A DNA stretch of 64,000 nucleotides from Haloplanus ruber (GTDB lineage: Archaea > Halobacteriota > Halobacteria > Halobacteriales > Haloferacaceae): positions 1,302,001 through 1,366,000 of the forward strand of contig NZ_JANHDK010000001.1 of NCBI RefSeq assembly GCF_024494725.1, written 5' to 3'. Below, one piece after another: positions 50,296 to 59,755 of the stretch. Within the stretch, counting starts at the first letter, position 1, and each line of letters begins with the position of its first letter. The notes under the pieces are model-generated. The model was not told the origin of the DNA. It saw only the letters and a program-made list of their open reading frames with translations, and did no database searches. The position numbers and the translations under genes were made by a program.

Positions 50296-51810
50296 GTGTC
50301 TTCTGATAGAGATTCAAGCGAATGCCCAGAGTGTGGAATTGGGTCTTCGTCTCCACTTGATTCGTATCAAGACCTGACTTTCTCGGAACTGACGGAGAGA
50401 GACGTTCAACAAGGCGAGTATTTTTTCTGTTTACTCTGCCAAGTCGCGTGGGATGCTCAAGAGCGAGTACCCTATGACGTTCCGAAGAGGAGCTGTGGCC
50501 CCAATGGCTTCCTAACAGAGGTGACTTCGGGCAAGGCAGTCTCGAACACGAAAACGAGTCATTACCGGCTGCTTGGCTATAATGATGGGAATTTAATACT
50601 ACGTGATGTCGGTGATATGGCCTTCGCGAACGAACCGTGGCCGTCGTCCCGAGAGGATATGGAGAATCAGCTCGGAGACGTCATGGAAGTCACACACTCT
50701 GGATATCCGCAATCGATCCAGACTATCCTCAACGCACTGAGAGTCGGCTACTGCGTTCATGGTACGATTGGTGATACAGATAATGGAGACACGTTAGAAT
50801 TCGATGCCGAAGAGCCATGCGAGATCGTGGAAGCAGTGCCTGTCGATTACGCTCTCGAAACGGAATTTGTTCCCGAAGTGGCTGACAAGGTGTGGAAGAC
50901 GGAGTTCACCGAGTCACAGTCGGAAGGCGAAATTCCACAGGCTCGAGTGTCGGTCCAGGGGGAAAACGGGCCTGCTGCTGACGTCTACGTGTTCCCAAAG
51001 GAACTCCAAGTTGCGGATGGATTATCACTACTCGAAGCGATGGGGCAGGGAGTCACGCATCATCTCGAAGAATTCACTGCCAACTTTACTGGAGCGTTCG
51101 AGGGTGGAGTGATCGATGTGCTGTTTATCGCTCCCGCAGACCGGCCCTACTTTGCTGTCTACTCCCTTGGAAGAGATCACATAGATCTGTCGCACGAACT
51201 ACGCACGGAACTGAATTTACCCGTGGTACACCATGGTCAGAAAGCAGATCCTGCCCTGGTGTACGACATTCGGTACAATCCCCACTACGTGAGGAGAGAA
51301 ACTAGTAACTCTGAAGATGTGTTGGTTGCTGTCGGCGACGAAGAGACGATCATCGATATCGAAGCCGGAACTGTTGAGGGAGATGCCTTTGAGATCTCTC
51401 CGGACTCGCATGAACTCGTCGTGACTGGGTCCGAGAATGGCAAAAAGATCGAAATCGCCCGCTTACGAGCACCAACAGCTCGACTTGGAATGGCAGCGGA
51501 GGACAGAGTACGAGACCCTGGCCAGATGAACTCAAGTGGTGGAACCGTGGGAAAGACCGATGATCAACGAAAAAAACCGGAGATGGAACTACCGGAATGC
51601 CTCTCAAGAAGAGACGTGTCGCGGCTCGCCGATATCGCCGAATTACAACCCACATCAAATAGTGAACTAGCTGATCGGTGGGGGCTCGCCGGTGGTTCAG
51701 AGGTGTATCAGTATCTTTCGTCGGCTCTCGACGACCACTACTACAGAGATGCGGAAAAGTATATTCGCGTGACTGATCAAGGAAAGCGTATACTACAAAA
51801 GTTCGAATAA
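50296..51810 (+). CDS. Zinc-ribbon protein with DUF5797-like C-terminal winged helix
   Basis: The 504-residue protein starts at GTG 50296. A TATA-like TTTATAAG box lies about 45 bp upstream. The N-terminal segment has CPECGIGSSS and a second CLLC (about residues 10-48), probably one zinc ribbon. The middle (about 70-390) is beta-rich and unrecognised. The last 90 residues (about 430-504) have SRRDVSRLADIAELQPTSNSELADRWG, then VYQYLSSALDDHYYRDAEKYIRV, which resembles the haloarchaeal DUF5797 domain. A DNA-binding role at the C-terminus is likely. Its position after the recombinase operon suggests element cargo. Confidence 0.78.
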   Translation: MSSDRDSSECPECGIGSSSPLDSYQDLTFSELTERDVQQGEYFFCLLCQVAWDAQERVPYDVPKRSCGPNGFLTEVTSGKAVSNTKTSHYRLLGYNDGNLILRDVGDMAFANEPWPSSREDMENQLGDVMEVTHSGYPQSIQTILNALRVGYCVHGTIGDTDNGDTLEFDAEEPCEIVEAVPVDYALETEFVPEVADKVWKTEFTESQSEGEIPQARVSVQGENGPAADVYVFPKELQVADGLSLLEAMGQGVTHHLEEFTANFTGAFEGGVIDVLFIAPADRPYFAVYSLGRDHIDLSHELRTELNLPVVHHGQKADPALVYDIRYNPHYVRRETSNSEDVLVAVGDEETIIDIEAGTVEGDAFEISPDSHELVVTGSENGKKIEIARLRAPTARLGMAAEDRVRDPGQMNSSGGTVGKTDDQRKKPEMELPECLSRRDVSRLADIAELQPTSNSELADRWGLAGGSEVYQYLSSALDDHYYRDAEKYIRVTDQGKRILQKFE

Positions 51811-52258
51811 ACCGAATTTCGCCCTTGACCGTTAGTCGTTCACTTCAGGCAGAGATCTTCGTGATCGTGCCGAGACTGACCGACGATGTAGGCTTGAATT
51901 CCTGGGTGAGCACATATCGTTTCGGCACGGTCTGCTGAGGCAAGGCTATCTTGACAGTACATCTATCAGATCAATCGGCCCACACCAGTTTGTTTGAAGA
52001 TCACTGGATGTAGTAGAAGATAGACTTCAAGAACTGGGAGGTGATACAAAGTGGTCTTGGTTCATTCGTTAACGCAACCAAGTGATTCGGGCAACCTCCC
52101 TGTCGCCCTCCGTGAAGATTTGCTCCGCCAAGTTGCACTCTACTGGTAGCTCACGACGGGTGGAGCAGAGCTATCTGGTCTATTCAACAATATCGGCGAG
52201 ATGAGAATCTACTCGATAGGTGTTCGAGTACTACACTCGGAACGCAATCGACTGAATC
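51811..52258. other. Gene-free gap with an inverted repeat
   Basis: No convincing gene is seen. CGTGCCGA and TCGGCACG (about 51868-51926) form an 8-bp inverted repeat around about 45 bp. A short frame reading VVLVHSLTQPSDSGNLPVAL lies at about 52050-52149 and is followed by a stop. It may be a transposase relic, but the match is too weak to name. Confidence 0.5.
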
Positions 52259-53932
52259 TCAGTCTTTCGGTGGACATACCTTCAGTAGGACAATATCCGA
52301 ACGGTCAGTATAGGCTTCTTCAAGGTCGTTCTGTATTGCCTCCCACTCGTTTTTGTACGGAACCTTTCGCTGGCAGTCAGCCTCTGCCCCCTCTTCTTTA
52401 TATTTCGGACATATCCAGTAATGGGCGATTCTACCGTCCTCTAGTGGATGATTAGTATCTTCTCCGTTTCGTACCATTCCGCGATTACATTGTGGACAGA
52501 CTGGCTTGATGGCATCTACTACGTCGATGGCTAACAACAGCATTCCATAGTCTGCAAGACCGTCTACTGTGATACTGTCCTCTGCATCTGTGCTGTATTT
52601 CTTCTCCTCTTGTTCAAGGAACTCATTCACCTCATCGAACAATTCCTGATCGACAATCTGAAGCGTGGGATCCTCAATAGCAGTCTGCTCTTCGTAGGGC
52701 TTACTTCGCGGGTAACGCACTTCCCCAGTTAGCAAGGGATTCGTCAATAGACGTTTGAGTCTCGAACTATCAAATTCTGTGAGAGTATAATCCGACCTAT
52801 CGAACACTTCCTGAATCTTTTCGGCCTCGATCTCACCTAAAGTTATTTTGTCACCTGAGTCTCTCGATTGCTTGTCACCGACTAATTCGTTCTTGCCCGC
52901 ACTTTTTAGCTTGGCAATCGTTTCCGTGCGCGTCTCAGTTTCAAGCAAATCGTTTATCGTTGCCGTAATGACTTCTGTTGCGTGCGGTGCGGGCTCGATC
53001 CACTCCTCATTATCCGATTGATATCCAACGGGGACGTTGTTGAACCATGTCTTCCACTTTCTATCGTCGCTAAAGCGCAGGCGGATAGAATTCCAGGCCG
53101 CTCGAATTCTGTTTTCAACTGATTTTCCTGCAATAATCGCATTCAGAACCAGATCAAGCTGCTCCTCAATCTTGTCTAACTCATAATGTCCGTGTTCGGC
53201 CGTGATGATGGGGACGTCATAATCGTAGTGAATCTTAGCTGCGATGTAGACCGTTTCAAGCGTATCGCGCCCAAGACGATCGATACGGTCTAGAACGACG
53301 GGTCGGGGCTCTCGTTCGAGCGCATTAATGAGGTTTTGAAAACCCTCACGCTCAAATGTATATCCTGATTGATTTTTGTCCACGAAGAAAACTGGATCAC
53401 TGTAGCCCTCGTTTTTTGCAGCTCTACTAGCCTCTTGTTTTTGTGACTCGATGCTTGCTGATTCGTCTCCATCCGTCTGACTTTGACGAACGTACCCATA
53501 GACTCGATCTGCTATAGAAGATATCCACGAGTCTACATCGGTCAGATTGTCTTCTATTGTTGAGCCATCGGGATCTATATCTCCGAGCTTGGTCTGAGTG
53601 TCCGCAATCAGCGAGAGAAATAGGACTGATAAGAGAGCGGCAGCTGGTGATCCCCCGACAGCTTCCAGGATGTATGATCCAAGATACCCTGTGAGGGTGT
53701 ATGATCTAAGACAGCCTACGGAGTATGATCCAACACACCCTACGCTGGCGTGCCAATTGATTCCGACAGCAGTACCGAGAGATACGACCAGCCATAGGGG
53801 CGTATAAGAAGATTGGCCAGATCTTATATCATAGGCTATGATATTGTCGCGGTACCGCTGTAATATCATACGTAAAATAAGAAGGCTGTACAGCACGGCG
53901 TTGATGAGCCGTGAGTCAGTCCGGTTCTGCAC
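52259..53932 (-). CDS. Serine recombinase with hydrophobic N-terminal extension
   Basis: The 557-residue protein starts at GTG 53932, three bases after the stop of the tyrosine recombinase gene. The resolvase domain (about residues 143-270) has YGYVRQSQTD with the catalytic Ser (about 151), VFFVDKNQSGYTF and VLDRIDRLGRDT. A recombinase domain and a C-terminal zinc ribbon (CPQCNRGMVRNGE with a second CPKY/C pair) follow. The first 140 residues are unusual: three hydrophobic stretches (about 9-24, 44-60 and 95-110) surround a repeated GSY-type segment (about 64-88). No ATG lies between residue 22 and the resolvase domain, so the extension seems part of the protein. Confidence 0.85.
   Translation of the reverse strand: MQNRTDSRLINAVLYSLLILRMILQRYRDNIIAYDIRSGQSSYTPLWLVVSLGTAVGINWHASVGCVGSYSVGCLRSYTLTGYLGSYILEAVGGSPAAALLSVLFLSLIADTQTKLGDIDPDGSTIEDNLTDVDSWISSIADRVYGYVRQSQTDGDESASIESQKQEASRAAKNEGYSDPVFFVDKNQSGYTFEREGFQNLINALEREPRPVVLDRIDRLGRDTLETVYIAAKIHYDYDVPIITAEHGHYELDKIEEQLDLVLNAIIAGKSVENRIRAAWNSIRLRFSDDRKWKTWFNNVPVGYQSDNEEWIEPAPHATEVITATINDLLETETRTETIAKLKSAGKNELVGDKQSRDSGDKITLGEIEAEKIQEVFDRSDYTLTEFDSSRLKRLLTNPLLTGEVRYPRSKPYEEQTAIEDPTLQIVDQELFDEVNEFLEQEEKKYSTDAEDSITVDGLADYGMLLLAIDVVDAIKPVCPQCNRGMVRNGEDTNHPLEDGRIAHYWICPKYKEEGAEADCQRKVPYKNEWEAIQNDLEEAYTDRSDIVLLKVCPPKD
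53673..53745. repeat. Three imperfect direct repeats inside the recombinase gene
   Basis: TATGATC plus a following AAGAYACCCT-like tail starts at 53673, 53700 and 53724 (spacing 27 and 24 bp, multiples of three). On the minus strand it encodes a repeated GSY/RSY-type segment. It may be a protein repeat or a set of DNA-binding sites for a recombination protein. Confidence 0.6.
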
Positions 53933-53935
53933 CTC

Positions 53936-55105
53936 TCAAACACCCCCCGAGATATCTTCGATTACCTCACGCTTTGCTTCCGGAGTCGGATGGGCGTACT
54001 TTCGAGCTGCCTCCAGAGTTTTGTGCCGGAGAATTTCTGCGACGAAGCCTAAATCCTGCGTTCTAGCGTAGACATACGTCCCAACGCTATGGCGAATCGA
54101 GTGCCAAGTAAATGATCTTCCTCCGGGGGCTACATCGGACTCGTCAATGAGGTTGCTTAGGAGCCTGTTGAGACTTTTTGACTGGTAGGGATTGCCCTTC
54201 CGGTTAAGCCAGACACGATTTGATTTATCGTAGTTTTGGTTGTTAGAACGTTGCTCAAACCAGCGCTTGAGCATTTCTACTGATTGACTTGAAATCTCAT
54301 TTTCCCATTGCTCGTCGTTCTTCACCGCTACCTCTGGAGGGATGACGATGACACCGTTCTCTAGATCTATGAAATCGGATCTCAGATCGCGAATTAGCTG
54401 ACAGCGTGGCCCGATGTCCGTCGCAACGCCAATTAACGAGGGAATTTTCCAACTGCGCTGGAGCTGCTCCCAATCCGCTACTGTGATCTCATTTTTCGGC
54501 TTTCCAAGATACTGTGCAAGGTGCGTTTTCCATCGATCTCGCTCTTCAGGCGAGAGATTACTGTACGACGGCGGTGTCTTATAATCTAATGCGGCATCCA
54601 GTAGTGAGTCCAATTCGGCAGACCTGAAGTAATCAGCTACGAATCCTGACCCGGTATCCTCAAATTCAACGGGCGGGGACCAATTTCGGTTTTGGAATCT
54701 GAAGTAAATCCGCAGTGCATCGTTGAAATGCCTCTTCGTTATCTCTTTGTAGGGTTCTCCGCCACGAGTCTGGATGGTGTCTTCGTTGAGATTTTCTATG
54801 AATTCATCCGCTACTGTTGGCGTGAGCTCCAAGATCTCGTGACCATTCCGCCATTCATACTCGAAGACTTGGAAGATACGACGGCTGATCGGTCTTATAT
54901 TCGAATCAGCATATCCAATGCCTTTGTTCGGGTTTTTGCCTTTGGTCCGAATGAAATGCAGTAATTCTTCCCAGTGTTTTTGAAAGAGGATTCGCTTCTT
55001 GAGTTTGATCGCGGAAATTTTTGAATTGGAAATGAATTCCAGATCGACCTCCGTAGGAGTCGATGTTGGGGTGCCCGAGTCGTTTGATCCTAGCCTTTCT
55101 GGCAT
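53936..55105 (-). CDS. Tyrosine recombinase/integrase (first of two)
   Basis: The 389-residue protein starts at ATG 55105. The N-terminal SAM-like DNA-binding domain (about residues 35-145) is followed by the catalytic domain. This has the Arg of ATDIGPRCQLIRDL (about 234), HSIRHSVG (His 335, Arg 338), His 361 of ILRHKT and the Tyr nucleophile at about 370. All needed residues are present. The stop is three bases from the start of the serine recombinase, so the two are coupled. It is clearly homologous along its length to the 56787-57890 protein. Confidence 0.93.
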   Translation of the reverse strand: MPERLGSNDSGTPTSTPTEVDLEFISNSKISAIKLKKRILFQKHWEELLHFIRTKGKNPNKGIGYADSNIRPISRRIFQVFEYEWRNGHEILELTPTVADEFIENLNEDTIQTRGGEPYKEITKRHFNDALRIYFRFQNRNWSPPVEFEDTGSGFVADYFRSAELDSLLDAALDYKTPPSYSNLSPEERDRWKTHLAQYLGKPKNEITVADWEQLQRSWKIPSLIGVATDIGPRCQLIRDLRSDFIDLENGVIVIPPEVAVKNDEQWENEISSQSVEMLKRWFEQRSNNQNYDKSNRVWLNRKGNPYQSKSLNRLLSNLIDESDVAPGGRSFTWHSIRHSVGTYVYARTQDLGFVAEILRHKTLEAARKYAHPTPEAKREVIEDISGGV

Positions 55106-55682
55106 TCTTGGTTCACACAATGGAGGGAAGTAGATTGAGTGACTCTTGAGTGCGAATTCTAGCAAAAATATCCTCCAGAACGGTTTGAGGAAAAATTTAA
55201 ATATAGCCTATATCTCAAGCCATCGACCAACTGTTCTCACGTCCACGTATCTACTATATCGGAAAATTCGAACTCTCAGAACTACCTAACCGAACTGTCT
55301 GCCTTGCTTCTACTCGGTTGCGTGTTTGATAAGGAGTACTGCAAAGTCTCACAGCACTGAGGAGTCTCTGAATACTCAATCCGATATTATACTTCTATGT
55401 GTATGACACATGGCGTTCAACCGTACAGAATCATATCTTGCCCATCCAATCTCATCTTTTCAATCCGCGCTATGTGCGCGTGATCAATACTGCGTAGAGA
55501 CAGTATCAGGTTATTGGATGATCTGTGGTGGCATCAAGCTCGCAAATCCTGAAAGTGCGCACTTGCCTATTCGAAGACTTGGTGAATGAGACTTATCGAA
55601 GATGTTTGACCGTGATTTGGGCACACCGGATAAGTCAAGTAACAAAAGGATGAAAACTCACCACCTGAATACTTGATCTATC
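55106..55682. other. Gene-free gap between integrase and unknown gene
   Basis: The region between the minus-strand integrase and the plus-strand unknown gene holds no credible gene. It is AT-rich and contains a small inverted repeat (CGCGC-TATGT-GCGCG, about 55467-55481). It must hold two divergent promoters, and possibly a recombination site, since integrase genes are often next to their att. Confidence 0.5.
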
Positions 55683-56750
55683 ATGTCTGATTCGTCAGCC
55701 AACCTCCTTACTGAACGACAAAAGCGTATTGCCCGAAACTGGGATGACCATGACAAAAGTGAAAAAGAAGAGATCAAAGAGAAATTCAAGGGGGCGGTCG
55801 CTGATCTTCATCTCCTTTACCAACTCCCTCCTATAGAAGCACAGAAAGTGGTGGGGCAGGCAATCGAGACGTACTATCGGAGTCCGGATTTTGATACGGA
55901 ATTGAATTTGGGGGCCTATGAAAAAAGACACAATGTCGGCGAAGCGATCGCTGCTCAGGAATTAATAGCTGAACTCATCTCTGTGTTATATAATGGGACA
56001 AACAACCGAATATTCGAGAGAGGTGTTAATGAGGGTGTTACACAAACTTTGGAGTGGTTGGCAGATGCCGGCGTTAGTGATGCTGGAAGAATATGCGAGA
56101 ACATCCATTTATTATCTGACGGCAACGGAAAAACAGCATTCACCGAGCATCTGAATGAGGGTCACATTGAGTCCTCATCACTTACTATACAAGAAGAGCT
56201 ACTAAGACGGATTTACCAGCGAGAGAATTTTTCTGCAGAACAACAAGAATCGGCAGTCGAGTTCGCATCCGATCAGGGTTGGTATGACTTAAAAATAGAC
56301 CAACTCAGAGAAGAAAGGGAGGAAATAATTGAGTCGCTTCAAGATGCGGAGGAAAATGACCGCCCTCACAACAGCATTCAAACAGCACTTAAACAACTGG
56401 ATGCGCTAATAAAGAGTAGAGAAAAAGCACGAGAGATAGCTCACTCGATAAATAACCCGAAAGTCTCCGTTTTTAGTAGAGAACAGTTCACTCAGCACGA
56501 GCAACGGGAGTACATTGAGCTGCACCGTGATGCACTTGACGAGGAGGGTATTCTACCGGACGAAGAGGATCTCCCAAAATACCCGAATCTGGACACATCG
56601 AATACCCCTGATCCTACACAACTTGACCTTGGGAAGTGGGTTAATACTGAAAAAATAAGAGAAGAATATCAGCAAGACACAGATAAATACGAAAGTAAAT
56701 CAGATATTAAAACAATTGATCAAGATACAACTGATGAGCTCGACAGCTAG
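55683..56750 (+). CDS. Unknown helical protein between two integrases
   Basis: The 355-residue protein starts at ATG 55683. It is acidic and mostly helical, with a coiled-coil-like middle (LREEREEIIESLQDAEEND, about residues 208-226). The opening LTERQKRIARNWDDHDKSEKEEI looks like a domain found at the start of several haloarchaeal mobile-element proteins. It has no recognised catalytic motif. Codon use matches the island. It lies between the two tyrosine recombinases, so it may be a cofactor or a cargo gene. Confidence 0.75.
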   Translation: MSDSSANLLTERQKRIARNWDDHDKSEKEEIKEKFKGAVADLHLLYQLPPIEAQKVVGQAIETYYRSPDFDTELNLGAYEKRHNVGEAIAAQELIAELISVLYNGTNNRIFERGVNEGVTQTLEWLADAGVSDAGRICENIHLLSDGNGKTAFTEHLNEGHIESSSLTIQEELLRRIYQRENFSAEQQESAVEFASDQGWYDLKIDQLREEREEIIESLQDAEENDRPHNSIQTALKQLDALIKSREKAREIAHSINNPKVSVFSREQFTQHEQREYIELHRDALDEEGILPDEEDLPKYPNLDTSNTPDPTQLDLGKWVNTEKIREEYQQDTDKYESKSDIKTIDQDTTDELDS

Positions 56751-56786
56751 TGCCTTCACCTAATAATTGATTACGACTCTTCCGTT

Positions 56787-57890
56787 CTACCCCATTCTAT
56801 CGAGAGCATTTCGTCGATCTTCGACCGGTGCTTGGTCGTATTTCATAGTCGTCTCTACCGATTTGTGCCGCAGCTGTGCTTGAGTTGCTGCGAGGTCCTC
56901 CTCTCGAGTCATGTACGTTCCCAAAGAATGACGAATCGAATACCAACTCATTTGGCGCGTTTCCGTCTCGATGCCAGCAAGTTCACACAGCTGAGTGAGA
57001 ATATATTTGAGTGACTGAGAGCTGAAGGTATTTTGTTCACGAGTAAGCCAGAGGGCGTTCGTATCATCATACTTTGAGTATGCTTCCCGCTCTTCCAGCC
57101 ATCGTTCAAGAAAGAGCGAAGTTTGTTCTGTGAGCCCGACTACCCAATTATCCTGAGATTTTGAACTCTCTTGCTTCGGTATCCGGAGGAGACAGTTTTC
57201 GGGTTCGACCCACGACGTGGAAGCTCGTGATACTTCTACTGGCCGCAGACCGGCATCGAGCGATGTCCACACCAGTGATGGTATCTTCCATCCATTTGCT
57301 CTATCCCAATCTTCTGGTGTTATCTCACTCTTCGGTTTCTCGAATCGTTGGGCGAGATACCTTTTCCATCGGTCGCGTTCTAGCGGTGTCTGGTTTGCGT
57401 AGGACGGTACGGATCCATACTCTAGTGCAGCATCCCGAATCTTCTCGCGCTCTCGCTCCGTCAGGTAATCGCGTGGGTGATTGCTGCTATCCTCGCTAAA
57501 TTTGAGTGATGGCTCCCATTGAGAGGTCCCACTTTCGTGATGTCGCCATTTGAATAGCATTTGGATAGCCTTCTGACAATTCGATTTGTGCGTGCTACTG
57601 TAATCTGTCTGTGCGAGATATCGGAGCCATTCATCTCCGTGTTCTGGCTGTACATTTGCAGTGTACCCATCCTCTTGTTCCCAGACCCAGCGATAGAACT
57701 GATCCATGCGATATGATCGCGGTTGAACCGTCCCAAAGGCGTACCCCTCACCCTTTGCAGGATTTTTTCCAAATGTGAGTAACCACTGGAGACAGTCTTT
57801 CCGTTCGCTTTTGTAATTTAGCAACTGTCTGGGATTCAGGTGTGCTTTGGCTGGCTCTGTGACAATCGGTAGATCAGACACATCTGGCAT
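56787..57890 (-). CDS. Tyrosine recombinase/integrase (second of two)
   Basis: The 367-residue protein starts at ATG 57890 (ATG 57920 is possible). The catalytic residues are Arg in LDAGLRPVEVSRA (about 216), YSIRHSLG where a Tyr replaces the usual His before the second Arg (about 317-320), His of QLRHKS (about 342) and the Tyr nucleophile (about 351). The missing His is tolerated in some members. It is homologous over its full length to the first recombinase, sharing the RDRWK-x-LAQ and KPKxEIT-x-x-DW segments. It lies downstream of a TFB gene on the same strand. Confidence 0.92.
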   Translation of the reverse strand: MPDVSDLPIVTEPAKAHLNPRQLLNYKSERKDCLQWLLTFGKNPAKGEGYAFGTVQPRSYRMDQFYRWVWEQEDGYTANVQPEHGDEWLRYLAQTDYSSTHKSNCQKAIQMLFKWRHHESGTSQWEPSLKFSEDSSNHPRDYLTEREREKIRDAALEYGSVPSYANQTPLERDRWKRYLAQRFEKPKSEITPEDWDRANGWKIPSLVWTSLDAGLRPVEVSRASTSWVEPENCLLRIPKQESSKSQDNWVVGLTEQTSLFLERWLEEREAYSKYDDTNALWLTREQNTFSSQSLKYILTQLCELAGIETETRQMSWYSIRHSLGTYMTREEDLAATQAQLRHKSVETTMKYDQAPVEDRRNALDRMG

Positions 57891-58004
57891 TGTGAGATTC
57901 TCTACCGCACGGATACACATAGACAATCGGTGATTGATGCCCAACACCCGTCGATCTTTTGAGGAAGGAATCAAAGTCTCCTATCCGGAGACATTGAAAT
58001 CTGA

Positions 58005-58910
58005 CTACTTGGACACCTCCTTCTTGAAATACTGATACTGTCGGGAGATTGTGACTGTGCTTACGCCGGCCACTTCGGCGACTGTCTCCTGCGTGAGCGG
58101 CTCGTTGTACTCTTCTGCTGCAGCGTACACTGCCGCCGCAGCTACACCAGATGGGCTTTGACCGATATGTGTACCGTCCCCCGTTGCTTTCTCCAGCAGT
58201 TCACGACTGCGGCGCTGAATGCGAAACGGTACTCCGATGGCAGTGGCAATTTTCGGAAGGAACTCTTGAGGCTCGGGTGGTCGTAATCCAATTCCAAGTT
58301 CCTTGAGGAGTGTTCGATAGTCACTCGAGATTCGCTGTTCGGTAACCGGCGATGCGGTGGCGACATCCGAGAGTGTAACTGGCTGACTGTATCGACGCGT
58401 AGCAGTGTAGACGCAAGCACCTGCGATGCTTTCCTGGGACCTGCCTTTCAGCAAACCCTCCTGCGATGCTCGGCGATAGAGGTAGGCAGCATGCTCCTCG
58501 GTAGGATCAGAGAGTTCACAGCCAGTACACAGGGCGCGAACTTCTCGGAGCCCCGTCTTGAGTGCCCTCGTCGAGTATTCTAAGCGGTTGTTGTGATGTT
58601 CCAGTACCCCAGTACGGTCGTTCGAGTTTCCCCAGAGCGTTGTACCGACCGATTCGTGGTTGACTGAAGTAGCGGGACCCATTCGCCGCTGCTCACGCGG
58701 TTTCCATCCCGGCTCACTGCGTTCGATAGGATGTTGTGAAAGAACGAGACCGCACTCTTGGCAGTACCGCGTGCCCTCTTCACTGGAACCGATGGTGGTC
58801 GAATCACATTCGGGGCATGTGGTATTCGTACTGACCGTGGCAGATACCGACGGTTCGGGGGATGATTGGTTAGCGGTAGCGACGGCTGTGGCCTGTGGTG
58901 TGTACTCCAT
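58005..58910 (-). CDS. Transcription initiation factor TFB family protein
   Basis: The 301-residue protein starts at ATG 58910. It has an N-terminal zinc ribbon (CPECDSTT and YCQECGLV, about residues 34-57). A B-reader-like segment (ERSEPGWKPREQRRMG) follows, then two cyclin repeats (about 110-200 and 205-301). Compared with the chromosome-type TFB it has a full domain set and could work with TBP. Haloarchaea have many TFBs on mobile elements. It lies 114 bp upstream of, and on the same strand as, the second integrase. Confidence 0.93.
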   Translation of the reverse strand: MEYTPQATAVATANQSSPEPSVSATVSTNTTCPECDSTTIGSSEEGTRYCQECGLVLSQHPIERSEPGWKPREQRRMGPATSVNHESVGTTLWGNSNDRTGVLEHHNNRLEYSTRALKTGLREVRALCTGCELSDPTEEHAAYLYRRASQEGLLKGRSQESIAGACVYTATRRYSQPVTLSDVATASPVTEQRISSDYRTLLKELGIGLRPPEPQEFLPKIATAIGVPFRIQRRSRELLEKATGDGTHIGQSPSGVAAAAVYAAAEEYNEPLTQETVAEVAGVSTVTISRQYQYFKKEVSK

Positions 58911-59755
58911 GGGCGAAGAATGTCTGAGTGTCGTCCGGAGCTACCACTCGACAGGAGGCAGTATCGGCTCACAGAATCAAGCATAGCGAAGCGAGCCAGC
59001 GTGAGGCATTGCTGATACGCTACGCTGAGGCTACTGCGAACCAGCTTGCCGCGAGCGGACTTCGGACGGTAGTTGAACGGCGGTACCAACAGGCCTTGCT
59101 GCTTCGACGTTCCTATTGTGGGATCGATTGCATATAGATGTGGCGACGGTTTGAGTGGAGGCACTGCAGCCTCCCTTCCCCCCTAAACCGGGTTTTCCTT
59201 CCCGGCATTCGTGGAGTGACAGCATAGTATATAAATTGCAAATCGAATTCCTGATTCTATCTGTCTGAAGCTGCTCTCCTTTGAGTTCATCACCACGTAG
59301 CCGCCGCTGTCGCATTCCTCCGTTTTCCGTGTATTTACCGGTGATACTGTCGGGACTAAACACCGTTCCAATCCCTTGATTTCAGCTCGAAAAATAGCGA
59401 GACGACCGAAATACTAACTGATTACTCATCTATCTTTCTGCCTCCCTTGTCGTGGCCAAGAGCGGATAACAATTTATGTGGGTTAGACTCACTTTCCGAC
59501 TGATCGGCTCAATGTCTGTGTCCTCAAATACTCCCTTTCCGGAGTGGTTCACAAAATTAGCTGGAGTCATGGTTCATGATCCGACAAAGTGGCGTCTCCG
59601 TTGAGCTATCGAAAGAAGTGTACTCGATAAAAACAACCCGTCGTCGAGACTCGCTTCAATCGGTTGTAGCAATCGTGCTGAAAGACGGCCGCTTCAAAGA
59701 GCGAACTCCGAGATTTGCGACCGAAGAGATTTACTGACAAACATGCGTTCGTAAA
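58911..59755. other. Long gap without a clear gene
   Basis: No gene is convincing in this stretch of about 845 bp. It is AT-rich in the second half. A small frame on the plus strand at 59476-59604 (42 residues, MWVRLTFRLIGSMSVSSNTP) is open but unremarkable. Another stretch at about 58975-59137 has a protein-like ALLIRYAEATANQLAASG segment without a good start. The gap may mark a boundary between the integrase section and the defence section. Confidence 0.5.

Noticed and set aside
51850-52258. Complete insertion sequence
   Set aside because: Only a short inverted repeat and a 30-residue frame are present; no transposase motif.
53673-53745. CRISPR array from the three repeats
   Set aside because: Only three imperfect copies with almost no spacers, and they keep the reading frame of a gene.
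59476-59604. Small gene of 42 residues
   Set aside because: Open but without domain, partner or clear ribosome site; described only within the gap entry.
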